Shown here piece after piece: positions 9,496-18,040 of a DNA stretch of 64,000 bases. The notes beneath the pieces were generated by a model. The model had not been told where the DNA came from. It was given only the letters and a program-made list of their open reading frames with translations, and made no database searches. The first letter of the stretch is position 1; every line of letters starts with the position of its first letter. A program made the translations under genes and the position numbers. The DNA lies in the NCBI RefSeq assembly GCF_004346035.1, contig NZ_SLZN01000012.1:1-64000 (forward strand). Direction: 5' to 3'. This DNA comes from Acidomonas methanolica (GTDB lineage: Bacteria; Pseudomonadota; Alphaproteobacteria; Acetobacterales; Acetobacteraceae).

Positions 9496-10110
9496 ATGCT
9501 TCGCGAACTGAGACCCGCCCTCGTCCTGTTTCTCTTCCTTTCCGTTGTCACTGGCGTGCTCTATCCGCTGGCCATCACAGGGGCCGCAAGCGTCCTTTTT
9601 CCGCGACAGGCGGGGGGAAGTCTCGTCCTTGTGGATGGCAAGCCGGTCGGCTCTGAACTCATCGGGCAGAATTTCACCTCGCCGCGCTATTTCCATCCCC
9701 GCCCCTCAGCTACCAGCGGTCCAGATCCGGTCGATGCGTCGAAATCGGGGCCGCTGCCCTACAATGCCGCAGCGTCCGTGGGCTCCAACCTCGGTCCGAC
9801 CTCGAAATCTCTCGTGGACAGGGTCACGGCAAGCGTCGCCGCGCTACGGGCTGAAAATCCGGAGGCCGTCAGAGAGGGGCTTGCCATTCCGGCCGATCTG
9901 GTGACGACGTCGGGCAGCGGTCTGGACCCGGACATCTCACCCCAGGCCGCCCGGTTCCAGGTGTCCCGGATCGCTGCGGCCCGGAAACTTCCTGAGGAGA
10001 GGGTACACGACCTGATCCTGCGCATGACCCAGGCGCCGCTGGCGGGAGTGCTTGGAGAGCCGCGTATAAATGTCCTGCGGTTGAACTTGGCACTTGATGC
10101 TATGAAATAG
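9496..10110 (+). CDS. kdpC: KdpC subunit of the potassium pump
   Basis: 204 residues from ATG 9496, which has AAGGAAAAA just upstream; an in-frame TTG at 9469 overlaps kdpB and is less likely. One N-terminal membrane span (residues 8-30) is followed by a periplasmic domain carrying the family blocks GSELIGQNF, YFHPRPSA, YNAAASVGSNLGP and SGSGLDPDISPQAA. KdpC assists ATP and K+ binding in the KdpFABC complex. It lies between kdpB and kdpD with only 3 bases before kdpD. Confidence 0.97.
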   Translation: MLRELRPALVLFLFLSVVTGVLYPLAITGAASVLFPRQAGGSLVLVDGKPVGSELIGQNFTSPRYFHPRPSATSGPDPVDASKSGPLPYNAAASVGSNLGPTSKSLVDRVTASVAALRAENPEAVREGLAIPADLVTTSGSGLDPDISPQAARFQVSRIAAARKLPEERVHDLILRMTQAPLAGVLGEPRINVLRLNLALDAMK

Positions 10111-10113
10111 CTG

Positions 10114-12795
10114 ATGGAGGACCGTATCGACAGACCCGATCCTGATGCGCTTCTGCGCCAGACCACCCATGAAATGGGCGGGACGCGCGGTCGGCTAAAG
10201 ATATTTGTCGGCGCGGCTCCCGGCGTGGGCAAAACCTTCGAGATGCTCACGACGGCGCACCGGCTCATAAGGGATGGCGTCGACGTCGTGGTGGGCATCG
10301 TCGAGACACACGGGCGATCCGAAACTGCGGCCCTGCTCGACGGTCTGGAGGTCGTGCCCCGTCGTGTCGTGGCTTACCGGGGCCAGATGCTGACTGAGAT
10401 GGATCTGGACGCGATCCTCGCCCGTCAGCCCCGGCTGGTACTGGTCGATGAACTGGCGCATACGAATGGATCGGGCAGCCGTCATCCGAAACGCTGGATG
10501 GATGTCGAGGAGCTACTCGCTGTCGGAATTGATGTCTTCACCACGGTCAATATCCAGCATCTGGAGAGCCTGAACGACATCGTTGCCGGTATTACCCGGA
10601 TTCGCGTACGTGAAACCGTGCCCGATACTGTGATTGACCGGGCCGACGAGATCGAGTTGATTGACCTGACGCCAGCCGACCTTTTGCAACGGCTGCGCGA
10701 AGGCAAGGTCTATACGGCGCCGGCGGCGGCGCGGGCGATGCGGAATTATTTCTCGCCGGGAAATCTGACCGCGTTGCGCGAACTTGCACTGCGACAGACC
10801 GCGCGGCAGGTCGACGCCCAGTTGATCGACCATATGCGCTCCAACGCGATCAACGGTCCATGGGCAGCGGGAGAGCGGATTCTTGTCTGCCTCACGCTTC
10901 AGGATATTGATGGAAGCCTGCTACGCTATGGACGGCGGCTCGCCGAACGGTTTCACGCACCCTGGACGGTGCTGCATGTGGAGACCAGCCGGGAAGCTGG
11001 TGTGACAATTCGTCAGCGCACGGCAAGCCAGATGCATCTCGCGCAGTCGATGGGTGCGGAGACGGTCACGATACCGGGCCAGGACGTTGCGGCCGAGACA
11101 CTGGTCTGGGCGCGGCGCCACAATATCACGCAGATTGTCGCCGGACGTCCCGTAAGCAGTCCCTGGACAAACTGGCTGATGCCATGGGCTTGGGCATCGG
11201 TAACGCGTATTCTGGCCGACCGGGCTGGAGATATTCCGGTCCATGTCGTGGGGGCGACCGATGTTGATGGCGACGTAGAACAAAGGTCGGAAAAGCGCCC
11301 GCTCGCCTTCAGTCCCTATATCGCGGCGACCGGCATTGTGGCTGCCGCACTTGTTCTGTCTCTAGCGCTTCGTCATGGGATGGAGGTTCAGAATGTCTCG
11401 CTGACATTCTTGACAGCCGTGCTCGGTGTTGCTCTCGGCTTTGGCTTATGGCCCTCACTCTACGCCTCGGTCATGGCCGTGCTGTTGTTCAATTTTTTCT
11501 TTCTGCCGCCACTTTATACGTTCGTTATATCTTCGCCCGATAACATCGCGGCTCTCGTTTTTTTTTCCATAACCGCCGTCACGGCCAGTCACCTTGGCAA
11601 TCGGGTCCGTGCGCAGGCGATCGTTGCGCGGCATCGGGCGGAGATTACCGAGTCATTGTACGAGTTCAGTCGTAAGCTCACCGGCATCACATCCATGGAT
11701 GAGCTTTTGTGGACGACCTGTCGGCAGATCGCCGAAATGCTCGACCGGCAGATCGTCATTCTTCTGCCGCACGACGACAAACTCATCATCCGCGCCAGCG
11801 ATCCGCCGGAAAAAAGTTTGGACTCTGCTGACCTCGCGGCGGCGACATGGGCGTGGCGACATGATCGTGCGGCGGGACGGGGCTCCGATAATCTTCCGGG
11901 TGCACGTCGGTTGTTTGTGCCATTGCGGACAGCACGTGGACCTATCGGGGTGATTGGTTTGGATTCTGATGGTCCCGGACTCCTGCTCGGGCAGGAGCAG
12001 CAGCGTCTCGTCGATGCGTTGGGCGATCAGACTGCACTCGCGATCGAGCGCATCGTCTTGTCACAGGATCTCGATCAGGCGCGTTTGCACGCGGAAACCG
12101 AACGTTTGCGTGGGGCGCTTCTTTCATCGATCTCGCACGACCTGCGCACACCGCTTTCCTCCATCCTCGGGGCGGCGTCCAGTCTCGATAGTTATGACGC
12201 TCTGCTGGATGACAAGGATCGGAAAGAGCTTCTGTCCACTATTCGTGAGGAAGCTGAACGCCTCTCGCGTTTCGTCGCTAACTTGCTCGACATGACGAGG
12301 CTGGAAGCCGGAGCTCTGACCCCCGCGCGACAACTCTGCGATCTGGGCGAGATTGCCGGAAGCGCGCTGGCGCGTGCTGCCGTGATTCTCCGGCATCATC
12401 ACGTATCGCTCAAGGTCGCACCCGATCTGCCACTGGTCCCGCTGGATGACGTTCTCGTGGAGCAGGCATTATTCAATATTCTCGATAACGCCGCGAAATA
12501 TACTCCCGAGGGCAGCATGGTGATGATCGAAATCGCACGAAAAGGGGGAAGTATCCGCCTGCGTCTGACCGACGAAGGCCCTGGTCTGCCCGCCGACAAT
12601 CCTGAACGGGTATTCGACAAATTCACACGTATCCAATTCTCGGATCGGCAGCGACCGGGAACGGGACTTGGTCTCGCGATCGCTAAAGGATTTGTCGAAA
12701 CTGCGGGTGGTTCGATCACGGCGGAAAACCGTCCTGATCGCACCGGTGCCGTGTTTACGATAAGTTTTCCGATTGTAGCGGAGGTATCAGGATGA
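10114..12795 (+). CDS. kdpD: KdpD sensor histidine kinase
   Basis: 893 residues, standard for KdpD. Residues 25-230 are the KdpD domain with a Walker A motif (GAAPGVGKT, about 33-41) and the DELAHTN block. A universal-stress-protein-like domain covers about 250-370. Four membrane helices follow at about 395-500, then a GAF-like domain, the HisKA helix with SHDLRTPLSS (phosphorylated His675) and the ATPase domain with N, G1 and G2 boxes (DNAAKYTPEG, DEGPGLP, GTGLGLAI). It senses potassium limitation or turgor and phosphorylates KdpE. Its stop overlaps the kdpE start by 4 bases (ATGA), so the two are translationally coupled. Confidence 0.97.
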   Translation: MEDRIDRPDPDALLRQTTHEMGGTRGRLKIFVGAAPGVGKTFEMLTTAHRLIRDGVDVVVGIVETHGRSETAALLDGLEVVPRRVVAYRGQMLTEMDLDAILARQPRLVLVDELAHTNGSGSRHPKRWMDVEELLAVGIDVFTTVNIQHLESLNDIVAGITRIRVRETVPDTVIDRADEIELIDLTPADLLQRLREGKVYTAPAAARAMRNYFSPGNLTALRELALRQTARQVDAQLIDHMRSNAINGPWAAGERILVCLTLQDIDGSLLRYGRRLAERFHAPWTVLHVETSREAGVTIRQRTASQMHLAQSMGAETVTIPGQDVAAETLVWARRHNITQIVAGRPVSSPWTNWLMPWAWASVTRILADRAGDIPVHVVGATDVDGDVEQRSEKRPLAFSPYIAATGIVAAALVLSLALRHGMEVQNVSLTFLTAVLGVALGFGLWPSLYASVMAVLLFNFFFLPPLYTFVISSPDNIAALVFFSITAVTASHLGNRVRAQAIVARHRAEITESLYEFSRKLTGITSMDELLWTTCRQIAEMLDRQIVILLPHDDKLIIRASDPPEKSLDSADLAAATWAWRHDRAAGRGSDNLPGARRLFVPLRTARGPIGVIGLDSDGPGLLLGQEQQRLVDALGDQTALAIERIVLSQDLDQARLHAETERLRGALLSSISHDLRTPLSSILGAASSLDSYDALLDDKDRKELLSTIREEAERLSRFVANLLDMTRLEAGALTPARQLCDLGEIAGSALARAAVILRHHHVSLKVAPDLPLVPLDDVLVEQALFNILDNAAKYTPEGSMVMIEIARKGGSIRLRLTDEGPGLPADNPERVFDKFTRIQFSDRQRPGTGLGLAIAKGFVETAGGSITAENRPDRTGAVFTISFPIVAEVSG

Positions 12796-13478
12796 GTGCG
12801 CCGCGTGTCCTCGTTGTCGATGACGAACCCGCCATCCGGCGTCTTCTGCGAACCAGTCTCGCGACCCAGGACTGGCGCGTGATCGAGGCTGGAAACGGCA
12901 TGAGCGCGCTGGCGGCGGTGAAAGCCGAAGAGATCGATGTCGTGCTGCTTGATCTGGGACTTCCAGACATGGACGGTATCGAAGTCATTCGCCAGATACG
13001 CCTGACGTTGCCCACTTTGCCGATTGTCGTACTTTCGGTGCGCGATGACGAACGGGGCAAAGTGGCTGCCCTGGACCTAGGAGCGGATGATTATGTTACC
13101 AAACCTTTCGGCATGGCCGAGCTGATCGCCCGGCTGCGCGCCGCGCTCAGGCATGCCCTTCAGAAAGAAGGCACGATTCCGCTCTATGTCTCAGGTGATC
13201 TCAACGTGGATCTCGTTCGTCGAATTGTGACCCGTAGCGGCGATGAAGTCCATCTTTCGCCGCGAGAATGGGATATTCTACGACTCCTGATCCGTCATGC
13301 AGGACGTGTCCTGACCCATAAGCATATATTGGGGCAGCTTTGGGGGGCGAACGGAGATGTCCAGCAGTTAAGGGTGTATATTCGGCAACTGCGCCAGAAG
13401 TTGGAAATTAACCCTGAGAGGCCGCAGCACATTATCACAGAGACTGGGGTTGGGTACCGTCTGACCCTTGTGGAGTGA
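12792..13478 (+). CDS. kdpE: KdpE response regulator
   Basis: 228 residues: an N-terminal receiver domain with acidic pair DDEP near residues 9-12, phospho-acceptor Asp54 in LLDLGLPDMDG and the YVTKPF lysine, followed by an OmpR/PhoB winged-helix domain (residues 130-225). KdpE activates the kdp promoter when phosphorylated by KdpD. The operon order kdpFABCDE means that the regulators are co-transcribed with the pump. A 139-base AT-rich gap separates it from the converging recombinase gene; I see no U-tract terminator there. Confidence 0.97.
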   Translation: MSAPRVLVVDDEPAIRRLLRTSLATQDWRVIEAGNGMSALAAVKAEEIDVVLLDLGLPDMDGIEVIRQIRLTLPTLPIVVLSVRDDERGKVAALDLGADDYVTKPFGMAELIARLRAALRHALQKEGTIPLYVSGDLNVDLVRRIVTRSGDEVHLSPREWDILRLLIRHAGRVLTHKHILGQLWGANGDVQQLRVYIRQLRQKLEINPERPQHIITETGVGYRLTLVE

Positions 13479-13617
13479 GGTCATTCGGACGCTGGGTAGC
13501 TTTGTGAGTAGATGTATAATTCTTGGGTAGTTGCTTCGCCTTCTTAGTATTAGCTTTCATAGGCCGCAAATAGACACTTGTCCGTATTTAAAGTGTTAAA
13601 ACATTGAAATATCGTAA

Positions 13618-15312
13618 TTATATTTTGATCTGAAGTGAATGTCGGTATCGGCCAAACCGTGCCCCCGCAACCATCTGAAATTGCGATACCAACGCGTCAC
13701 GAACCCCAGGCCGGAAACAGCCTGGGGTTTTCGTTTGTCCGCTGCCCGACGCCATCGTCAGAATACCAGCCAGATCGCCCCGGACGTCGATCTGGAGGCC
13801 CTTGTCGGACGGCGTGAGGATGATCGCCTCGATCAGGGAGCGGATCACCTCGGCCGCCTCCTGTCGCTTCTCGTCCAGCTCCGAATGCAGCATATCGTGC
13901 AGGCGCGCGAGCTGTCGGTGGTAGAACTCCGCCATCTGCGGATGGAGCAGGGGAGGTGGTGCCTCAGCGGTCGCAAGGAACTCTGTCAACTCCGCCTTGC
14001 GGGCTTCGAGCTTGGATCCGCGCTCCTTGACCGTCGCGATCGAGATCGCTTCCGAGAGGTAGAGATCCATCAGTCGCTGGATGTCGCGCTCGACCCGCTT
14101 CAGTTCTGATTCCGCCGCGCCGATGTCGGCGGAGGCTTCCATGCGCAGCCGGTTCATCTCGGTGGTGAAGGCCGTGCAGAATTCGGCAAATAGCTCAGGA
14201 TCCATGAGATGGTGGCGCAGGGCGTCGAGCACGCGCCGCTCCAGCTCATCGCGCCGCATGTTGGTCCGGTTGTCGCAGGTGCCCTTGTTGCGGGCCGTTG
14301 AGCAGCCGAGCAAGGTGCCGGAGATCATCGAATAGCCGCCACCGCAGCAGCCGCATTTGCTCAGGCCGGAGAACAGGTAGCGTGGACGGCGTTTCTCGCG
14401 GAAATGGTCGGGCGATGACGTGTCGCGCGTGTCCCGGCTGGCGCTGACGCTGGCCTGCCGCGCCTTGACTGCATCCCACAGGTCCTGGTCGACGATCCGC
14501 AGATCCGGCACCTCCTGGATCACCCATTCGGAGGCCGGATTGGGGCGGGCCTGTCGCTTGCCGGTGTCGGGATCCTTGATGAAGCGCTGCCGGTTCCACA
14601 CCAGCCTTCCCACGTACATCTCATTATTGAGGATACCGATGCCGCGCGCCCGGTTGCCAGTGATGGTCGAGAAGCCCCACGCACCACCGCCCGGTGCCGG
14701 GATGTCCTCGTCGTTGAGGCGGAAGGCGATGGCGCGCGGCCCCAGTCCGGCCGCGAAGTCTCGGAAGATGCGACGGACAACGTCCGCCTCATACGGGTTG
14801 ATGGTACGGTCGCCCCGGATCGGCTCGCCATTGGCGTCGAGTTTCCGCACCACATCATAACCATAGGCGTTGCCGCCGCCCGACTTGCCCTGTTCGACAC
14901 GGCCGCGCAGGCCGCGATGGGTCTTCTCGGCGAGGTCCTTCAGGAACAGGGCATTCATCGTGCCCTTGAGGCCGACATGCAGGTGCGACACCTCTCCCTC
15001 GGAGAGGGTGACGATCCGCACGCCGGCATAGTTCATACGTTTGAAGACGCCAGCGATATCTTCCTGGTCGCGGGACAGGCGATCCATGGCCTCGGCCAGC
15101 ACGATCTGGAACCGTCCGCGCTGTGCGTCGGCGATCAGCGCCTGAATACCGGGCCGCATCAGGGAGGCGCCCGAGATAGCGTGATCGGTATACTCCTCGA
15201 CGATGGTCCAGCCCTGTTTTTCCGCGTGGGTGCGACAGACCCGAAGCTGATCGGCGATCGAGGCGTCGCGCTGGTTGTCGGACGAATAGCGGGCGTAGAG
15301 CGCGACCTTCAT
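13618..15312 (-). CDS. Large serine recombinase (integrase/resolvase family)
   Basis: 564 residues from ATG 15312. The N-terminal catalytic domain (1-150) has the YARYSS motif with nucleophile Ser10 and the EAMDRLSRD block. The recombinase domain covers about 165-285. A zinc-ribbon follows with cysteines 320, 322/323, 337 and 346, then a coiled coil at about 390-450. Such enzymes integrate and excise ICEs and phages at short att sites without host tRNA genes. The gene reads outward at the left end of the element and faces kdpE. A longer in-frame start at 15387 would overlap the 62-aa gene and lacks conserved sequence. Confidence 0.93.
   Translation of the reverse strand: MKVALYARYSSDNQRDASIADQLRVCRTHAEKQGWTIVEEYTDHAISGASLMRPGIQALIADAQRGRFQIVLAEAMDRLSRDQEDIAGVFKRMNYAGVRIVTLSEGEVSHLHVGLKGTMNALFLKDLAEKTHRGLRGRVEQGKSGGGNAYGYDVVRKLDANGEPIRGDRTINPYEADVVRRIFRDFAAGLGPRAIAFRLNDEDIPAPGGGAWGFSTITGNRARGIGILNNEMYVGRLVWNRQRFIKDPDTGKRQARPNPASEWVIQEVPDLRIVDQDLWDAVKARQASVSASRDTRDTSSPDHFREKRRPRYLFSGLSKCGCCGGGYSMISGTLLGCSTARNKGTCDNRTNMRRDELERRVLDALRHHLMDPELFAEFCTAFTTEMNRLRMEASADIGAAESELKRVERDIQRLMDLYLSEAISIATVKERGSKLEARKAELTEFLATAEAPPPLLHPQMAEFYHRQLARLHDMLHSELDEKRQEAAEVIRSLIEAIILTPSDKGLQIDVRGDLAGILTMASGSGQTKTPGCFRPGVRDALVSQFQMVAGARFGRYRHSLQIKI
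13702..13729 (+). terminator. Hairpin with U-rich tail near the recombinase 3' end
   Basis: A perfect 10-bp stem (AACCCCAGGC / GCCTGGGGTT) with an 8-base loop is followed on the plus strand by TTCGTTTG. It lies inside the last codons of the minus-strand recombinase gene. It could stop plus-strand transcription coming from kdpE, or form part of the att region. The tail is imperfect. Confidence 0.4.
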
Positions 15313-15325
15313 GGCGAGGTATCCC

Positions 15326-15514
15326 TTACGGTCCGGAGCGGCGGCGCTGCTCCTGTTGCTGCGACCGGAACCAGTCTCGTGCGGCACGACGGGCCATGAG
15401 GCGGACCAGCGCTATCAGGCGCGGGTCGGGGGCATCGGGTCGCAGGACGAGCCGCAACTCGGGCTCGGGCGGCCGATACGCCGGGGCAATGGACTGGCTG
15501 GGTCTGTCCGTCAT
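15326..15514 (-). CDS. Small arginine-rich protein preceding the recombinase
   Basis: 62 residues from ATG 15514, preceded by GGAAGAGAG. The C-terminal half is basic, with an LIALVRLMARRAARDWF helix and an RRR end. The stop codon lies 13 bases before the recombinase start, so both are probably on one transcript. I do not recognise a named family. Small basic proteins in this place often accompany serine recombinases and might act as accessory or directionality factors, but nothing in the sequence proves that. Confidence 0.55.
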   Translation of the reverse strand: MTDRPSQSIAPAYRPPEPELRLVLRPDAPDPRLIALVRLMARRAARDWFRSQQQEQRRRSGP

Positions 15515-15717
15515 CGTTGCTCTCTTCCGACCGTATGGCAAGGAAAACAGGCACACGATCCGGACAGATGACTGTTATTTCAATGGAAAACCGTAATATG
15601 GAAGATCGCGTCGGTGCGTGCTCTAGAGTACGGAATCGTAGTTATGGGTAGTCCCGGAAAGATGCGCGTCGTACAAATACTGGCTTACGGCGGCGGCACG
15701 AGAGGGGAGGGCGAGTC

Positions 15718-15759
15718 ATGAGCGAGACGGGAGTGCCGTTCTTCTGGCAGGCCGGATGA
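15718..15759 (+). CDS. 13-codon leader ORF coupled to the RecD2-like gene
   Basis: An ATG at 15718 follows a very strong ribosome-binding sequence (GAGGGGAGGGCGAG). The frame encodes 13 residues (MSETGVPFFWQAG) and its TGA overlaps the helicase ATG in the arrangement ATGA at 15756-15759. The helicase start itself has no separate good ribosome-binding site, so translation reinitiation from this leader is likely. The peptide has no obvious function. Confidence 0.5.
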   Translation: MSETGVPFFWQAG

Positions 15760-17942
15760 GCGGACGCGCCACCGACTCTTCGCCCATGGAAGCGCTGGCC
15801 GGCCTCGTGGAGCGGGTGACGTTCCACAATGCCGAGAACGGCTTCTGCGTTCTGCGGGTGAAGGTGCGGGGGCAGCGCGATCTGGTCACTGTTGTCGGCC
15901 ATGCCGCCATGATCTCGGCGGGCGAGTTCGTGCAGATGTCGGGCCGCTGGTTCAACGATCACACCCACGGGCTCCAGTTCAAGGCGGAGTTCCTCAAGGC
16001 CAGCCCTCCCACCACGGTTGAGGGCATCGAACGCTATCTCGGTTCGGGCATGATCCGGGGCATTGGTCCCGTCTATGCGAAGAAGCTGGTGAAAGCGTTC
16101 GGTGAGGCCGTGTTCGATCTGATCGAACAGGAGCCCGGCCGTCTCCGGGAAGTGACGGGCATCGGCCCGAAACGCGCTGAAAGGATCGTCGCGGGCTGGG
16201 CGGATCAGAAGGTGATCCGCGAGATCATGCTGTTCCTGCATAGCAATGGCGTCGGCACGTCGCGGGCGGTCCGGATCTTCAAGACCTACGGGCAGGACGC
16301 GGTCAGACTGATCAGCGAGAACCCCTATCGGCTGGCGAAGGACATTCGGGGTATCGGATTCAAAACCGCTGACCAGATTGCCCGGAAGATGGGGATCGCA
16401 TCCGACGCGATGATCCGGGTGAGAGCCGGGATCTCCTACGCGATTGGCGAGGCGATGGATGAAGGGCATTGCGGTCTGCCGGTCGGGGAACTGCTGACCA
16501 GCACCGCCGAACTGCTGGAGGTTGCCGTCCCTCTGATCGAGACGGCCCTCGCGCTGGAGCTGGAAGCGGGCGACGTTATTGCCGACAGTGTTGGCAAGAC
16601 GGGCTGTCTCTTTCTTGCTGGTCTCTATCGCGCGGAGCAGAGCATCGCCGAGCGGTTGCGTGCCTGCGCCGTGGGTCGGGCGCCCTGGCCGGAGATCGAT
16701 GCTGAAAAGGCCATGACCTGGGTGGAAACGAAGACCGGGCTTGCGCTCGCGCCCAGCCAGCAGGAGGCGGTGCGCCTGGCCTTGCGCAGCAAGGTGCTGG
16801 TGATCACCGGCGGTCCCGGTGTGGGCAAGACAACGCTGGTCAACGCCATCCTGAAGATTGTGACGGCCAAGGGTACGGATGTGCAGCTTTGTGCGCCGAC
16901 GGGACGGGCAGCGAAACGCCTCTCGGAAAGCACCGGACTGGAGGGCAAGACCATCCATCGGCTGCTGGAGACCGATCCGGCCAATGGCAGTTTCAAGCGG
17001 GATGACACTAACCCGCTGACCTGCGATCTGCTGGTCGTGGACGAGGCCAGTATGGTCGACGTGCTTCTGATGCGGTCCCTGCTGCGCGCGTTGCCTGACA
17101 GCGCAGCGCTGCTGATTGTCGGCGATGTAGACCAGTTGCCGTCGGTCGGGCCGGGGCAGGTGCTGGCCGATATCATCGGCTCGGGCGCCGTACCGGTGGT
17201 GCGGCTGACCGAGGTGTTCCGTCAGGCGGCGCAGAGCCGGATCATTACCAACGCGCACCGGATCAATGAAGGGAAGATGCCTGAACTGAGCGCGGAAGAG
17301 GGATCGGATTTCTACTTCGTGGAGGCGGCCGACCCAGAGATCGGACTGCGCAAGCTGCTGGCTGTGGTGAGGGACCGCATTCCGGCACGGTTCGGGGTGG
17401 ACCCGGTTCGGGACGTGCAGGTGCTCTGCCCGATGAACCGGGGTGGACTTGGCGCACGGTCGCTGAATATCGAATTGCAGCAGGCGCTGAACCCACCAGG
17501 CGAGGTGAAGGTCGAGCGGTTTGGCTGGACCTATGGGCCAGGCGACAAGGTGATGCAGATCGCCAACGATTATGACCGGGATGTCTTCAACGGAGATCTT
17601 GGCGTCATCGACAGGATCGATATTGAAGAAGGCGAACTGACGGTTTCATTCGATGGACGTGAGGTCGTGTATGGTTTCGGGGAACTGGATGAACTGGTGC
17701 TGGCCTACGCCACGACCATCCACAAGAGTCAGGGATCGGAATATCCGGCGGTGGTGATCCCGCTGGTGACGCAGCATTACGCCATGCTCGCGAGGAACCT
17801 GCTCTACACGGGGGTGACACGTGGCCGGAAACTCGTCGTGCTGGTGGGCCAGAAGAAGGCGCTGGCCATCGCCGTGCGTAATCAGGGCGGAAGGCGACGA
17901 TGGTCAAAGCTGAAAGAGTGGCTGGCGGATAGCGCCGCATGA
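15756..17942 (+). CDS. RecD2-like ATP-dependent DNA helicase (SF1B)
   Basis: 728 residues. An N-terminal OB-like domain (15-90) is followed by helix-hairpin-helix repeats: a GIGPVYAKKL segment near 100, GIGPKRAERIV near 140 and GIGFKTADQIA near 200. The helicase core has Walker A GGPGVGKTT at 352-360, DEASMVD (motif II), GDVDQLPSVGPGQVL (motif III) and, at the C-terminus, TIHKSQGSEY and NLLYTGVTRG (motifs V/VI). RecD2 enzymes are 5'-3' helicases that work without RecBC in DNA repair or processing. In this element it could process transferred or damaged DNA. It faces the OLD gene tail to tail. Confidence 0.92.
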   Translation: MSGRATDSSPMEALAGLVERVTFHNAENGFCVLRVKVRGQRDLVTVVGHAAMISAGEFVQMSGRWFNDHTHGLQFKAEFLKASPPTTVEGIERYLGSGMIRGIGPVYAKKLVKAFGEAVFDLIEQEPGRLREVTGIGPKRAERIVAGWADQKVIREIMLFLHSNGVGTSRAVRIFKTYGQDAVRLISENPYRLAKDIRGIGFKTADQIARKMGIASDAMIRVRAGISYAIGEAMDEGHCGLPVGELLTSTAELLEVAVPLIETALALELEAGDVIADSVGKTGCLFLAGLYRAEQSIAERLRACAVGRAPWPEIDAEKAMTWVETKTGLALAPSQQEAVRLALRSKVLVITGGPGVGKTTLVNAILKIVTAKGTDVQLCAPTGRAAKRLSESTGLEGKTIHRLLETDPANGSFKRDDTNPLTCDLLVVDEASMVDVLLMRSLLRALPDSAALLIVGDVDQLPSVGPGQVLADIIGSGAVPVVRLTEVFRQAAQSRIITNAHRINEGKMPELSAEEGSDFYFVEAADPEIGLRKLLAVVRDRIPARFGVDPVRDVQVLCPMNRGGLGARSLNIELQQALNPPGEVKVERFGWTYGPGDKVMQIANDYDRDVFNGDLGVIDRIDIEEGELTVSFDGREVVYGFGELDELVLAYATTIHKSQGSEYPAVVIPLVTQHYAMLARNLLYTGVTRGRKLVVLVGQKKALAIAVRNQGGRRRWSKLKEWLADSAA

Positions 17943-18040
17943 TGGAGCTGTATTTCCAAGTCTATTTTGTATGAAAGAAGAACTTCCAGCATCCACATTT
18001 TTCTCACGCATTGAAGACGTCCGCTCACCTGGTCGCGGAA

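Noticed and set aside
13479-13720. tRNA or att-site direct repeats at the recombinase end
   Set aside because: No tRNA-like cloverleaf was seen and I could not match any repeat of useful length to the region beyond the trb operon.
15642-17258. 538-codon minus-strand open frame opposite the RecD2-like gene
   Set aside because: It is the complement of a long GC-rich gene; the plus-strand product has all helicase motifs and the minus-strand product has none.
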